This document shows, in pieces, positions 55,599-62,945 of a stretch of 64,000 bases of DNA. The stretch covers positions 186,001-250,000 of the forward strand of contig NZ_JACORT010000003.1 in assembly GCF_014297465.1 (NCBI RefSeq), written 5' to 3'. The translations under genes were made by a program, and so were the position numbers. The notes beneath the pieces were generated by a model, which was given only the letters and a program-made list of their open reading frames with translations, made no database searches and was not told the origin of the DNA. The DNA comes from Ramlibacter cellulosilyticus. GTDB lineage: Bacteria > Pseudomonadota > Gammaproteobacteria > Burkholderiales > Burkholderiaceae_C. Position 1 is the first letter of the stretch, and every line of letters begins with the position of its first letter.

Positions 55599-56543
55599 AT
55601 GATCATCCGCAACGAACAGGACGTCACCGCGGCGGTGCTCGCGGAGGTGGAGCGCACGCCGGATGCGCGCCTGCGCGAGATCCTGGCCGCCGCGGTGCGG
55701 CACCTGCACGGCTTCGTCCGCGACGCGCGCCTCACCGAGGCGGAGTTCCACCAGGCCTGCGGCTGGATCGCGAAACTGGGCCAGGCCACCACGGGCTCGC
55801 ACAACGAGGTGGTGCTCGCCGCCGGCTCGCTGGGCGTGTCCGCGCTCGTCTGCCTGCTGAACAACGGCGAAGGCGGCCGCCGCGAGACGACCGCCAACCT
55901 CATGGGGCCGTTCTGGCGCCAGGGTGCGCCGCGCCTGGCCAATGGCGGCAGCCTCGTGCGTTCGGCGACGACGGGCGCGCCCATCTTCGTGAACGCCTGG
56001 GTACGCGACCGCGAAGGCCGCCCCGTGGCGGGCGCCGACGTGGACGTGTGGCACACGAGCGCCGAGGGCTTCTACGAGAACCAGGACCCCGGGCAGGCCG
56101 ACATGAACCTGCGCGGCACCTTCACCACCGACGAACGCGGCCACCTGTGGTTCCGCAGCGTGAAGCCGGCGGGCTACCCCATCCCGGTCGGCGGCCCCGT
56201 GGGTGCGCTGCTGCGTGCGCAAGGGCGGCACAACATGCGGCCGGCGCACATCCACTTCCTGATCACGAAGCCGGGCTTCAAGGCGCAGTTCTCGCAGGTG
56301 TACTCCAGCGACGATCCCTTCCTGCAGACCGACGTGCAGTTCGGCGTGACGCAGGCGCTGGTCGGGCAGTACGTGCTGCATCACGCGAGCGAACCGGCGC
56401 CCGCGGCGGACGTGCAGGGCGAGTGGTATTCGCTGGACCACCACTTCGTGCTCGACCCGGGCGAGCCGGTGCTGCCCAGGCCGCCGATCACGGGCAAGGC
56501 CGAAGGCGACCGGCCGGTACGGGTCGTGATCGAGCGGATGTAG
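55599..56543 (+). CDS. Intradiol ring-cleavage dioxygenase (catechol/hydroxyquinol 1,2-dioxygenase-like)
   Basis: 314 residues. Helical N-terminal dimer domain (1-~105), then the catalytic beta-sandwich with the Fe(III) ligands Tyr159 (EGFYENQD), Tyr193 (KPAGYPIP), His217 and His219 (RPAHIHF). Cleaves catechol-type diols between the hydroxyls. Whether the substrate is catechol or hydroxyquinol cannot be read from sequence. AAGGAGG precedes the ATG. Its stop TAG is the first codon of a dispersed repeat (56541). Confidence 0.9.
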   Translation: MIIRNEQDVTAAVLAEVERTPDARLREILAAAVRHLHGFVRDARLTEAEFHQACGWIAKLGQATTGSHNEVVLAAGSLGVSALVCLLNNGEGGRRETTANLMGPFWRQGAPRLANGGSLVRSATTGAPIFVNAWVRDREGRPVAGADVDVWHTSAEGFYENQDPGQADMNLRGTFTTDERGHLWFRSVKPAGYPIPVGGPVGALLRAQGRHNMRPAHIHFLITKPGFKAQFSQVYSSDDPFLQTDVQFGVTQALVGQYVLHHASEPAPAADVQGEWYSLDHHFVLDPGEPVLPRPPITGKAEGDRPVRVVIERM

Positions 56544-56573
56544 GGTGGTGGTGAGCGACAGCGAACCCCACCG
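56541..56573. repeat. Dispersed repeat, TAGGGTGG...GAACCCCACCG family (copy 4)
   Basis: TAGGGTGGTGGTGAGCGACAGCGAACCCCACCG. Its first triplet is the stop codon of the dioxygenase gene. Same family as 26788, 34638 and 49290. The remainder of the spacer up to 56691 carries only the AAAGGAG ribosome-binding site of the next gene. Confidence 0.7.
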
Positions 56574-56690
56574 AAGGGCTACCGCCGCCCACGGGTAGTC
56601 CAAGACCTACCCGCCCCACCTCGACAGGACGACACTTTTTCTCCTCCGCACGACCTAAACAGGATGGAGTGCCACGAAAGGAGAACGACC

Positions 56691-57314
56691 ATGCATACCG
56701 CCATCTGCGCCTTCGACACGCATGAGCAGGCGAAGGACGCCATCGCCTCGCTGGAGCGCGCCGGCTTCGCCCGCCACGACCTGCACATCGAGCACAAGCA
56801 CGCCTCCGCGGAAGGCCGCGAGGCCAACGACCGCTGGGACGGCATGGAGCGCGAGATCGCCGTCGACCGCGGCGTGGTGCAGAACTTCGGCCACTTCTTC
56901 GCCAGCCTGTTCGGCCGCGACGAGCACGCCGGCCACGCCGACACCTACTCGCAGCACGTGGAGCGCGGCAGCCACGTCGTGGTGGTCGACGCGCACGACG
57001 AGGCCGAGGCCCGCCGCGCGCAGGACCTGCTGCGCGCCATGCAGGCCGGCGACCTGAACCTGGTGCACCGCCGCGAGCAGCGCCCCTTGCGCGACATCGT
57101 GGGCATGCGCCAGTCCGAAGGGACGGCCGTGAACCGCAGCAACGACACGTACGAGGCCGCGGGCAGCTTCGGCTCGCCCAACATGGACTACGAGCGCGCG
57201 CAGCGTGCCATGGCCTCCAACCGCGTGAGCCCGACGTCCGGCCCCGACCTGCGCGAGCCGGAGTCCGAGCGCGCGCCGGGCCTGCGCTATTCCGACAAGG
57301 ACAAGCCGGTCTGA
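56691..57314 (+). CDS. YflT-like general-stress family protein, first of a tandem pair
   Basis: 207 residues. The N-terminal ~125 residues (MHTAICAFDTHEQAKDAIASLERAGFARHDLHIEHKH... HADTYSQHVERGSHVVVVDAHDEAEARRAQDLL) look like the heat/stress-induced YflT/GSP17M domain. The remaining ~80 residues are polar and probably disordered, ending YSDKDKPV. Ribosome-binding site AAAGGAG. The next gene is a paralogue with the same layout 16 bp downstream. Function unknown; cytoplasmic, no signal peptide. Confidence 0.72.
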   Translation: MHTAICAFDTHEQAKDAIASLERAGFARHDLHIEHKHASAEGREANDRWDGMEREIAVDRGVVQNFGHFFASLFGRDEHAGHADTYSQHVERGSHVVVVDAHDEAEARRAQDLLRAMQAGDLNLVHRREQRPLRDIVGMRQSEGTAVNRSNDTYEAAGSFGSPNMDYERAQRAMASNRVSPTSGPDLREPESERAPGLRYSDKDKPV

Positions 57315-57330
57315 TCGTCAAGGAGGCGCC

Positions 57331-57924
57331 ATGCACACCGCCATCTGCACCTTCGAGGACCGCGCCCTGGCCCAGCAGGCCGTGGACCGCCTCGTCCAGG
57401 CCGGCTACGACCGGCACGACATCCACATGGAGCAGCGTCACCCGGACGGCAGCCCGATGGAGGAGCGGCGCGACCACGACGTGGTCGGCAAGTTCTCCTT
57501 CTTCGAGCGGCTCTTCGGGGCCGGCAAGCACGCTCCGCATGCCGAGGCCTACACCAGCGCGCTGGAGAAGGGCCTGTACGTCGTCATGGTGGAAGACCAG
57601 GACGAAGCGCACGCCGCGCGCGCGCAGGACGTGCTGCACGGCATGGAAGCGCGCGAGGTCAACCTGGTCCACCGCGCCGGCCAGCAGCCGCTGCGCGACG
57701 TCGTCGCGGAGCAGGGCTTCGGAACCGCCCGTTCGGACATGGGCGCGCTGCACAACGCGGACGTGAAGGGCGCCCCAGGCGAGTTCTTCCCGCCCGAACG
57801 TGAACCCGAGCGCGCCATGGCCTCGCAAGGCTGGGGCGAGCAGCGCAAGCTGGAAGTCGTCGACGAGGACAAGCCCATCGCCTCGCCGGACATCCCCGCC
57901 AGCCACGAGGACAAGCCCCGCTAA
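57331..57924 (+). CDS. YflT-like general-stress family protein, second of a tandem pair
   Basis: 197 residues, clearly a paralogue of the preceding protein: MHTAIC-TF start, DHDVVGKFSFFERLFGAGKHAPHAEAYTSALEKGLYVVMVEDQDEAHAARAQDVL, LNLVHR-type block (VNLVHRAGQQPLRDVV) and a disordered tail with DKP repeats (DEDKPI, HEDKPR). The conserved blocks place the shared function in the N-terminal 130 residues, with both C-termini free to diverge. A GC-rich palindrome follows. Confidence 0.72.
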   Translation: MHTAICTFEDRALAQQAVDRLVQAGYDRHDIHMEQRHPDGSPMEERRDHDVVGKFSFFERLFGAGKHAPHAEAYTSALEKGLYVVMVEDQDEAHAARAQDVLHGMEAREVNLVHRAGQQPLRDVVAEQGFGTARSDMGALHNADVKGAPGEFFPPEREPERAMASQGWGEQRKLEVVDEDKPIASPDIPASHEDKPR

Positions 57925-57934
57925 GCGCTGAACA

Positions 57935-57978
57935 CTCCCTCCCCCTCCGGGGGAGGGCTGGGGTGGGGGCACGCACGG
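57935..57978. repeat. GC-rich palindromic repeat (copy 3)
   Basis: CTCCCTCCCCCTCCGGGGGAGGG-CTGGGGTGGGGGCACGCACGG, sharing the core of the elements at 21941 and 42591. It lies between the stress-protein pair and the aminotransferase gene. Confidence 0.7.
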
Positions 57979-58029
57979 CCCGGGATCGCCGCTGGGCGAC
58001 AATAAGCGCTCGCAACCCGAGACGCCCCC

Positions 58030-59226
58030 ATGCCCCTCTCCTTCGCCTCCCGCCTCGACAACGTCGAAACCTCCGCCATCCGCGAACTCTTCAAGCTCCT
58101 CGGCAAGCCCGGCATCATCAGCTTCGCCGGCGGCTTTCCGGACAGCGCGATGTTCGACGTGGAAGGCCTGCGCGAAGCCTCGCAGCGCGCGCTGGCCGAG
58201 GAGCCGGGGGGCGCGCTGCAGTACGGCGCCACCGAGGGCTACGAGCCCCTGCGCACCCAGCTCGCCGCCTTCGAGCGCAGCAAGGGCGTGGCCGACCTCG
58301 AGCCGCACCAGCTGATCGTCACCACCGGCAGCCAGCAGGCGCTGGACCTCCTGGGCAAGACCATGATCGACCCGGGCGACAAGGTGATCGTCGAAGGCCC
58401 GACCTTCCTGGCCACGATCCAGTGCTTCCGCCTCTATGGCGCCGACGTGCAGAGCGCGCCCATCGACGCGCACGGCGTGCAGGTGGACAGGCTGGAGGAA
58501 ATGATCAAGGAACACAAGCCGAAGTTCGTGTACCTGATCCCCACCTTCGGCAACCCGAGCGGCGCGCTGCTCTCGCTGGAGCGCCGCCGCAAGGTGCTGG
58601 AGCTCGCGGTGAAGTACAAGGTCCTCATCGTGGAAGACGACCCCTACGGGGACCTGTACTTCGGCGAGGCGCCGCCTCCGAGCATCCTGGCCCTGACGAA
58701 GGAAGTGCCCGGCAGCCGCGAGTGGGTGGCGCACTGCGGCAGCATGTCCAAGGTCCTGAGCCCGGGCCTGCGCGTGGGCTGGCTCGTCGCGCAGCCGGAG
58801 CTGCTGGCGAAGGCGACGATGTGCAAGCAGTTCAGCGACGCGCACACCAGCACCTTCGCGCAGGCGACCGCGGCGCAGTACCTGAAGTCGGGCCGCATGC
58901 CCGAGACGCTGAAGAACGTGCGCCGGAAGTACGGCGAGCGGGCGAGCGTGATGGCGGAGTCGCTGCGCAAGGAACTGGGCGACGCGATCGAGTTCACGGC
59001 GCCGCAGGGCGGGCTGTTCTTCTGGGCGCGCCTGACGGGTGCGGGCGGCAAGCTGAAGGACGCGAACGTGCTGGCCAAGCGCGCGATCGAGAACAACGTG
59101 GCCTTCGTGCCGGGGGCGCCGTTCTTCGCGAAGGATCCGGACGTGGCGACGCTGCGACTGAGCTTCGCGACGGCGGACGTGGAGAAGACGCGCGAGGGGA
59201 TCGCGCGGCTGGCGAAGGCGCTCTGA
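58030..59226 (+). CDS. PLP-dependent class I/II aminotransferase (LysN/MocR-type)
   Basis: 398 residues of fold-type I. The PLP lysine lies in CGSMSKVLSPGLRVGW; the aromatic-stacking and Asp/Tyr PLP contacts appear in TTGSQQALDLL, LIPTFGNPSGALLS and VEDDPYGDLYFG. Closest pattern is the 2-aminoadipate/aromatic aminotransferase group (no MocR HTH domain is attached). Substrate cannot be fixed. 28 bp upstream of the DedA gene on the same strand. Confidence 0.87.
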   Translation: MPLSFASRLDNVETSAIRELFKLLGKPGIISFAGGFPDSAMFDVEGLREASQRALAEEPGGALQYGATEGYEPLRTQLAAFERSKGVADLEPHQLIVTTGSQQALDLLGKTMIDPGDKVIVEGPTFLATIQCFRLYGADVQSAPIDAHGVQVDRLEEMIKEHKPKFVYLIPTFGNPSGALLSLERRRKVLELAVKYKVLIVEDDPYGDLYFGEAPPPSILALTKEVPGSREWVAHCGSMSKVLSPGLRVGWLVAQPELLAKATMCKQFSDAHTSTFAQATAAQYLKSGRMPETLKNVRRKYGERASVMAESLRKELGDAIEFTAPQGGLFFWARLTGAGGKLKDANVLAKRAIENNVAFVPGAPFFAKDPDVATLRLSFATADVEKTREGIARLAKAL

Positions 59227-59254
59227 GGCGCCGCCGGCCGCTGCGCTGCAGGCC

Positions 59255-59854
59255 GTGATCCTCGAACTCGTCGTCGGCTACTTCTCGACGCTGCAGGGCG
59301 CGCACGCGTACGGCTTCCTCTTCCTCCTGATGGCGCTGTGCGGCATGGGTGCGCCCGTGTCGCAGGACGTGATGCTGCTCGTGGCGGGCAGCTTCACCTT
59401 GCTCGGGACGATGCAGCCGGTGCCGGTGGTGATCCTCAGCGCGGTGGGGTTGCTGCTCGGGGATCTCTTCACGTTCTGGGCCGGCCACCATTGGGGCGCG
59501 CGCTGGGTGCGGCGGCCGTGGGCGGCGAGCTTCGTGGCGCCGGAGCGGCTGCCGGCGATCGAGGAGAGGGCAGGTCGCTACGCGCTGCCGTTCTCCTTCG
59601 TCACGCGCTTCCTCCCGGGGCAGCGGGCGACGCTGTTCTTCCTGGCGGGGACGTTCCGGATGCCGTATCGGGGGTTCCTCGTGGGCGACGGCATCGGCGC
59701 GCTGGTGCAGGCGGGGCTGTTCGTTTACGGCGCGCGGTCGCTGGGGTGGAGCTGGGCGATGCTGCGCGGGCGGTTCGAGCGGGCGGACGATGTGCTCACG
59801 GCCGCCCTGGTTCTCGGAGCGTTCGTGCTGCTATGGCGCAGGCGCGCCCCGTGA
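59255..59854 (+). CDS. DedA-family membrane protein
   Basis: 199 residues, begins with GTG at 59255. DedA features: GLFSTLQ-type start replaced by VVGYFSTLQGAHAYGFLFLLMALCGMGAPVSQD, GLLLGDLFTFWAGHHWGARW, and FVTRFLPGQRATLFFLAGTFRMPYRGFL with the conserved RFLPG arginine. DedA proteins are thought to move undecaprenyl phosphate or other lipids across the inner membrane. Downstream is a dispersed repeat. Confidence 0.87.
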   Translation: MILELVVGYFSTLQGAHAYGFLFLLMALCGMGAPVSQDVMLLVAGSFTLLGTMQPVPVVILSAVGLLLGDLFTFWAGHHWGARWVRRPWAASFVAPERLPAIEERAGRYALPFSFVTRFLPGQRATLFFLAGTFRMPYRGFLVGDGIGALVQAGLFVYGARSLGWSWAMLRGRFERADDVLTAALVLGAFVLLWRRRAP

Positions 59855-59862
59855 GGCGTGTG

Positions 59863-59895
59863 TGCTGGGGTTCGCTGTCGCGAAACCCAGCCTAC
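59863..59895. repeat. Dispersed repeat, CTGGGGTTCGC/GCGAAACCCAGC family (copy 3)
   Basis: TGCTGGGGTTCGCTGTCGCGAAACCCAGCCTAC between the DedA gene and the convergent hydrolase gene. It repeats the first half of the element at 51909 almost base for base. Confidence 0.7.
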
Positions 59896-59930
59896 GTTCG
59901 CTGGCGCGAGAACCAGTCGCCGAAGAGCGT

Positions 59931-60791
59931 TCAGAGTAGCCGCTGCAACTCGCGGTGGAACGCCTCCGGTTGCTCGTACTGCAGCCAATGCGCCGCTCCC
60001 GGCATCAGCACCAGCTCTCCGAGGTAAGGCGTCGTCGCGATCTTCTCGCGCAGGGCCGGCAGCACGTCGCGGTACAAGGCGTCTTCCTCGCCGTAGATCG
60101 CATCCACGCGGCAGGTAAGAGCAGGCAACGTGCGCGCCAGGATATCGGTGAGGGCCAGGCGCCGCCGATGCATCCGGTCCCGCGGCACGTTGGCCGCCTG
60201 CACGGCGAGCGCGAGGTCGTCCACGTTCTCCGGATGCAGCATCAGCACGCCCAGGTTGTTCCGGTGCGCCGCCAGCTTGCCTTCTTCTGTGGGCGCATCC
60301 CGCCACGACATCAGCGGCAGGCGACGGTCGCGCAGGCCGAGCCCAGGCGCGCCGACGATCACCAGCCGCTTGACCCGCTCCGGATGCGCAGCAGCCATCA
60401 AGCCACCGCACAGTCCGCCGAACGAGAATCCCACCACGTCGACGGGCGCATCGCCCACCAGCGCCGGCAAGGCCGCAGCAATCGCGGGCGCCACCGAGTC
60501 CGCATCCTGCCCGCCCGGCGGACGCGCCGAGTCGCCGAACCCCGGCAGGTCCGGCACCACCACCCGCCGTCCCGTGGCCGCGAGCGCTTCGACGTTGCGG
60601 ATCCAGTGCGTCCAGCTCCCGCTGCCGCCGTGCAACAGCACCAGAGGTTCGCCCTTGTCCTCGCCCCACACGTGCCACACCAGGTCGCCGTCGCCGCAAG
60701 GCGTGGTGATGCGCCGCGCCAGCGCGTGCACGCGCAGGGCTTCGGGTGGAAGTTCGGTCGCGAGGGGAGGAAGCTGGGGCAAGTCGGTCAT
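59931..60791 (-). CDS. Alpha/beta hydrolase
   Basis: 286 residues. Oxyanion-hole HGGSGSWTHW (~54), nucleophile elbow GFSFGGLCGG with Ser (~123), acid in YGEEDALYR (~237), and catalytic His in GAAHWLQYEQP. Resembles MhpC/carbon-carbon bond hydrolases and related esterases. Substrate unknown. ATG 60791 precedes the fold by ~45 polar residues; longer reading upstream is not homologous. A 136 bp spacer follows to the divergent lipoprotein gene. Confidence 0.85.
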   Translation of the reverse strand: MTDLPQLPPLATELPPEALRVHALARRITTPCGDGDLVWHVWGEDKGEPLVLLHGGSGSWTHWIRNVEALAATGRRVVVPDLPGFGDSARPPGGQDADSVAPAIAAALPALVGDAPVDVVGFSFGGLCGGLMAAAHPERVKRLVIVGAPGLGLRDRRLPLMSWRDAPTEEGKLAAHRNNLGVLMLHPENVDDLALAVQAANVPRDRMHRRRLALTDILARTLPALTCRVDAIYGEEDALYRDVLPALREKIATTPYLGELVLMPGAAHWLQYEQPEAFHRELQRLL

Positions 60792-60855
60792 GCCGTGATT
60801 GTCGCCGCACGTGCACGCGGTGCGCCTTCCTGCCAACTCGTTCACGCCCTGCACC

Positions 60856-60883
60856 GGAATAAGGCCGTGCCGGCCGGCGTTGA
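60856..60883 (+). promoter_or_regulatory. Possible ECF-sigma promoter before the lipoprotein gene
   Basis: GGAATAA (60856-60862), 15 bases, CGTTGA (60878-60883). This resembles ECF-type promoters (GGAA-type -35, CGT-type -10). Predicted start near 60890, about 38 nt before the ATG. Weak on its own. Confidence 0.3.
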
Positions 60884-60927
60884 TCGCGTTGCAGGCCCCG
60901 TGCCGGCCTGACGACGGAGAAACCACC

Positions 60928-61302
60928 ATGAAGAAACTGCTGCTGGCGGCGCTGCTGCCCGTGTCCCTTCTTGCTGCCTGCGCGTCCATGCGGGGCGCCG
61001 AGCCCGCGACGATGAAGGACGGCATGCTGGTCAACGCCAAGGGCCTCACCCTCTACAGCTTCGACCGCGACGTGCGGGGCAGCGGCAAGTCCAACTGCAA
61101 CGGCGACTGCGCGGTGAAGTGGCCGCCGCACATGGCCACCGCCTCCGACCAGCCGCGCGGCGACTACACGATCGTGGTGCGCAACGACGGCTCGCGCCAG
61201 TGGGCGTACAAGGGCTGGCCGCTCTACACGTGGCCGGAAGACCAGGAGCCGGGGGACAAGTACGGCGACAACTACAACAAGGTCTGGCACATCGTGCGCT
61301 GA
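60928..61302 (+). CDS. PF03640 secreted-repeat lipoprotein
   Basis: 124 residues. Lipobox LLAACAS puts the lipidated cysteine at ~18. Two copies of the Yx(FWY)xxD repeat follow (LVNAKGLTLYSFDRD and WAYKGWPLYTWPEDQ), with SNCNGDCAVKWPP between them. The family is abundant in Proteobacteria, of unknown function, and often linked with redox or ECF-sigma regulons. Ten bases upstream of a cupredoxin gene on the same strand. Confidence 0.87.
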   Translation: MKKLLLAALLPVSLLAACASMRGAEPATMKDGMLVNAKGLTLYSFDRDVRGSGKSNCNGDCAVKWPPHMATASDQPRGDYTIVVRNDGSRQWAYKGWPLYTWPEDQEPGDKYGDNYNKVWHIVR

Positions 61303-61312
61303 AGGAGCCGCC

Positions 61313-61960
61313 ATGTCCCGTTCGCTGCTCGCGCTCGCCCTGGGCGCGCTCGCCTGGTCCGCCCAGGCCGGGCCGCTGAAGGTGACCGTCCTCGACAAGG
61401 AAGGCAAGCCCGTGCCCGACGCCGTCGTGGTGCTCGCACCCGCCGCGCCGGGCGCGCCCAAGCCGCTGCCCACGAAGGTCACGATCACGCAGGAGAAGAT
61501 GCGCTTCCAGCCCGCCGTGGCGCTCGTGGGCGTCGGAGCGCAGGCGACCTTCGTGAACAACGACCCGTGGGAGCACCACGTGCGCGCCAGCCCCGCCGGC
61601 ATCCACAACTTCGACAGCGCCGCGACGGGCGGCTTCGAACTGCGCCTCGATGGCAAGGCGCCGGGCAAGACGGCGCACGCCGTCGACGCGAAGTTCGACA
61701 AGGCCGGTGCCGTGCTCCTGGGCTGCCACCTGCATGCGTCGATGAAGGCGCACGTGTTCGTGAGCGACACGCCCTGGGCCGCGGTGAGCGGAGAGCAGGG
61801 CGAGGCGGGCTTCGACGCGGTGCCGGAAGGCCCGGTGCGCATCCGCGTCTGGCATGCGGACCAACTGCTGGACCTGCCGCCGCAGCAACTGACGCTCACG
61901 AATGCGCCGGCGACGGCGACGATGCAGTTGCAAGTCGTACCGCGGCGTCGCAGGGTGTAA
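61313..61960 (+). CDS. Secreted cupredoxin-like protein
   Basis: 215 residues with a signal peptide (ALALGALAWSAQA-G). A plastocyanin/MauL-like fold with type 1 copper ligands His (WEHHVRAS) and Cys-His-Met cluster GCHLHASMKAHVFVSD (Cys, His two residues on, Met three further). The C-terminus is a basic tail. Copper-protein electron carrier or copper chaperone in the periplasm. Follows the lipoprotein gene and is followed 110 bp later by the metacaspase gene; start AAGGAG-led ATG 61313. Confidence 0.8.
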   Translation: MSRSLLALALGALAWSAQAGPLKVTVLDKEGKPVPDAVVVLAPAAPGAPKPLPTKVTITQEKMRFQPAVALVGVGAQATFVNNDPWEHHVRASPAGIHNFDSAATGGFELRLDGKAPGKTAHAVDAKFDKAGAVLLGCHLHASMKAHVFVSDTPWAAVSGEQGEAGFDAVPEGPVRIRVWHADQLLDLPPQQLTLTNAPATATMQLQVVPRRRRV

Positions 61961-62070
61961 GCGAACGCGGCCTGGGGACGCTAATCCCTTCGACAGATGC
62001 GAACCGTGGCGCGAGACTCCTAAAGTGGCAACCCGCACTCGCGCGGGACCATCCTGGAAGGAGGCGCACC

Positions 62071-62886
62071 ATGGCGCATCGCTCGCTCCACATCGGACTC
62101 AACTTCGTCGATCCGGCGGCCTACGACGGCTGGGACGGCCAGCTCGCCGCCTGCGAGCGCGATTGCGACGACATGTTCGCGATCGCACGCGCGCAGGGCT
62201 ACGAGGCGCAGCAGCTCAAGCGCGAGCAGGCGACCTCGGCGAACGTGCTGAAGGCGATGGCGGAGGCGGCCGCCGCGGTCGGCCCCCGCGAACATTTCTT
62301 CATGACGTACTCCGGGCACGGCGGCCAGGTGCCCGACACCAACGGCGACGAGCCCGACACGTTCGACGAGACCTGGTGCCTGCACGACCGCATGCTGCTC
62401 GACGACGAGCTGTACGCGATGTTCGGGCGCTTCCCGGCCGGCGCGCGCATCTTCGTGCTCTCCGACAGCTGCCACAGCGGCTCGGTCACCCGCGACCGCC
62501 TGCGCACGCGCCCGACGGAGATGCGCGGCGAGATGCGGCCCAAGTGGCTGCCGCTGCCGAAGGCGACGCAGATCTACCAGGCGCGCAAGTCGCTGTTCGA
62601 CTCCATCCAGCAGCTCGCGGGACCGGCGGAGAAGCAGACCGTGGGCGCGAGCATCATCCTGATCTCCGGCTGCCGCGACGACCAGGTCTCGTACGACGGC
62701 CCGGTGAACGGCGCGTTCACGACGCAGGTGCTGGCCGCGTGGAAGAACGGCGAGTTCCGGGGCACGCACCGGCAGTTCCAGGAGCAGGTGTCCGCGGCGC
62801 TGGGCGGGTCGCAGAGCCCGCAGTACTTCCTGGCGGGGAACGTGGATCGGTCGTTCGAGAGGATGCGGCCGTTCGTGCTGAGCTGA
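62071..62886 (+). CDS. Metacaspase-like peptidase (C14 family)
   Basis: 271 residues. Caspase-fold catalytic dyad His83 (YSGHGGQ) and Cys134 (SDSCHSGS), with typical early strand HIGLNFVDPAAYDGWDGQLAACERD and Asp-rich DDMFAIA. Bacterial metacaspases cut after Arg/Lys. No fused sensing, TIR or NACHT domain and no signal peptide. AAGGAGG precedes ATG. No gene beside it is an obvious substrate or partner. Confidence 0.87.
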   Translation: MAHRSLHIGLNFVDPAAYDGWDGQLAACERDCDDMFAIARAQGYEAQQLKREQATSANVLKAMAEAAAAVGPREHFFMTYSGHGGQVPDTNGDEPDTFDETWCLHDRMLLDDELYAMFGRFPAGARIFVLSDSCHSGSVTRDRLRTRPTEMRGEMRPKWLPLPKATQIYQARKSLFDSIQQLAGPAEKQTVGASIILISGCRDDQVSYDGPVNGAFTTQVLAAWKNGEFRGTHRQFQEQVSAALGGSQSPQYFLAGNVDRSFERMRPFVLS

Positions 62887-62895
62887 GTGCGTGCG

Positions 62896-62935
62896 TGCCC
62901 CTCACCCCAACCCTCTCCCCAGGGGGGAGAGGGAG
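62896..62935. repeat. GC-rich palindromic repeat (copy 4)
   Basis: GCCCCTCACCCCAACCCTCTCCCCAGGGGGGAGAGGGAGC between the metacaspase gene and the convergent phospholipase gene; opposite orientation to the copy at 57935. Confidence 0.7.
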
Positions 62936-62945
62936 CAAGACGGGG

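Noticed and set aside
62071..62886. Metacaspase as part of an anti-phage or gasdermin-type death system
   Set aside because: No gasdermin, TIR, NACHT or nuclease gene is beside it, so a defence role has no support in the window.
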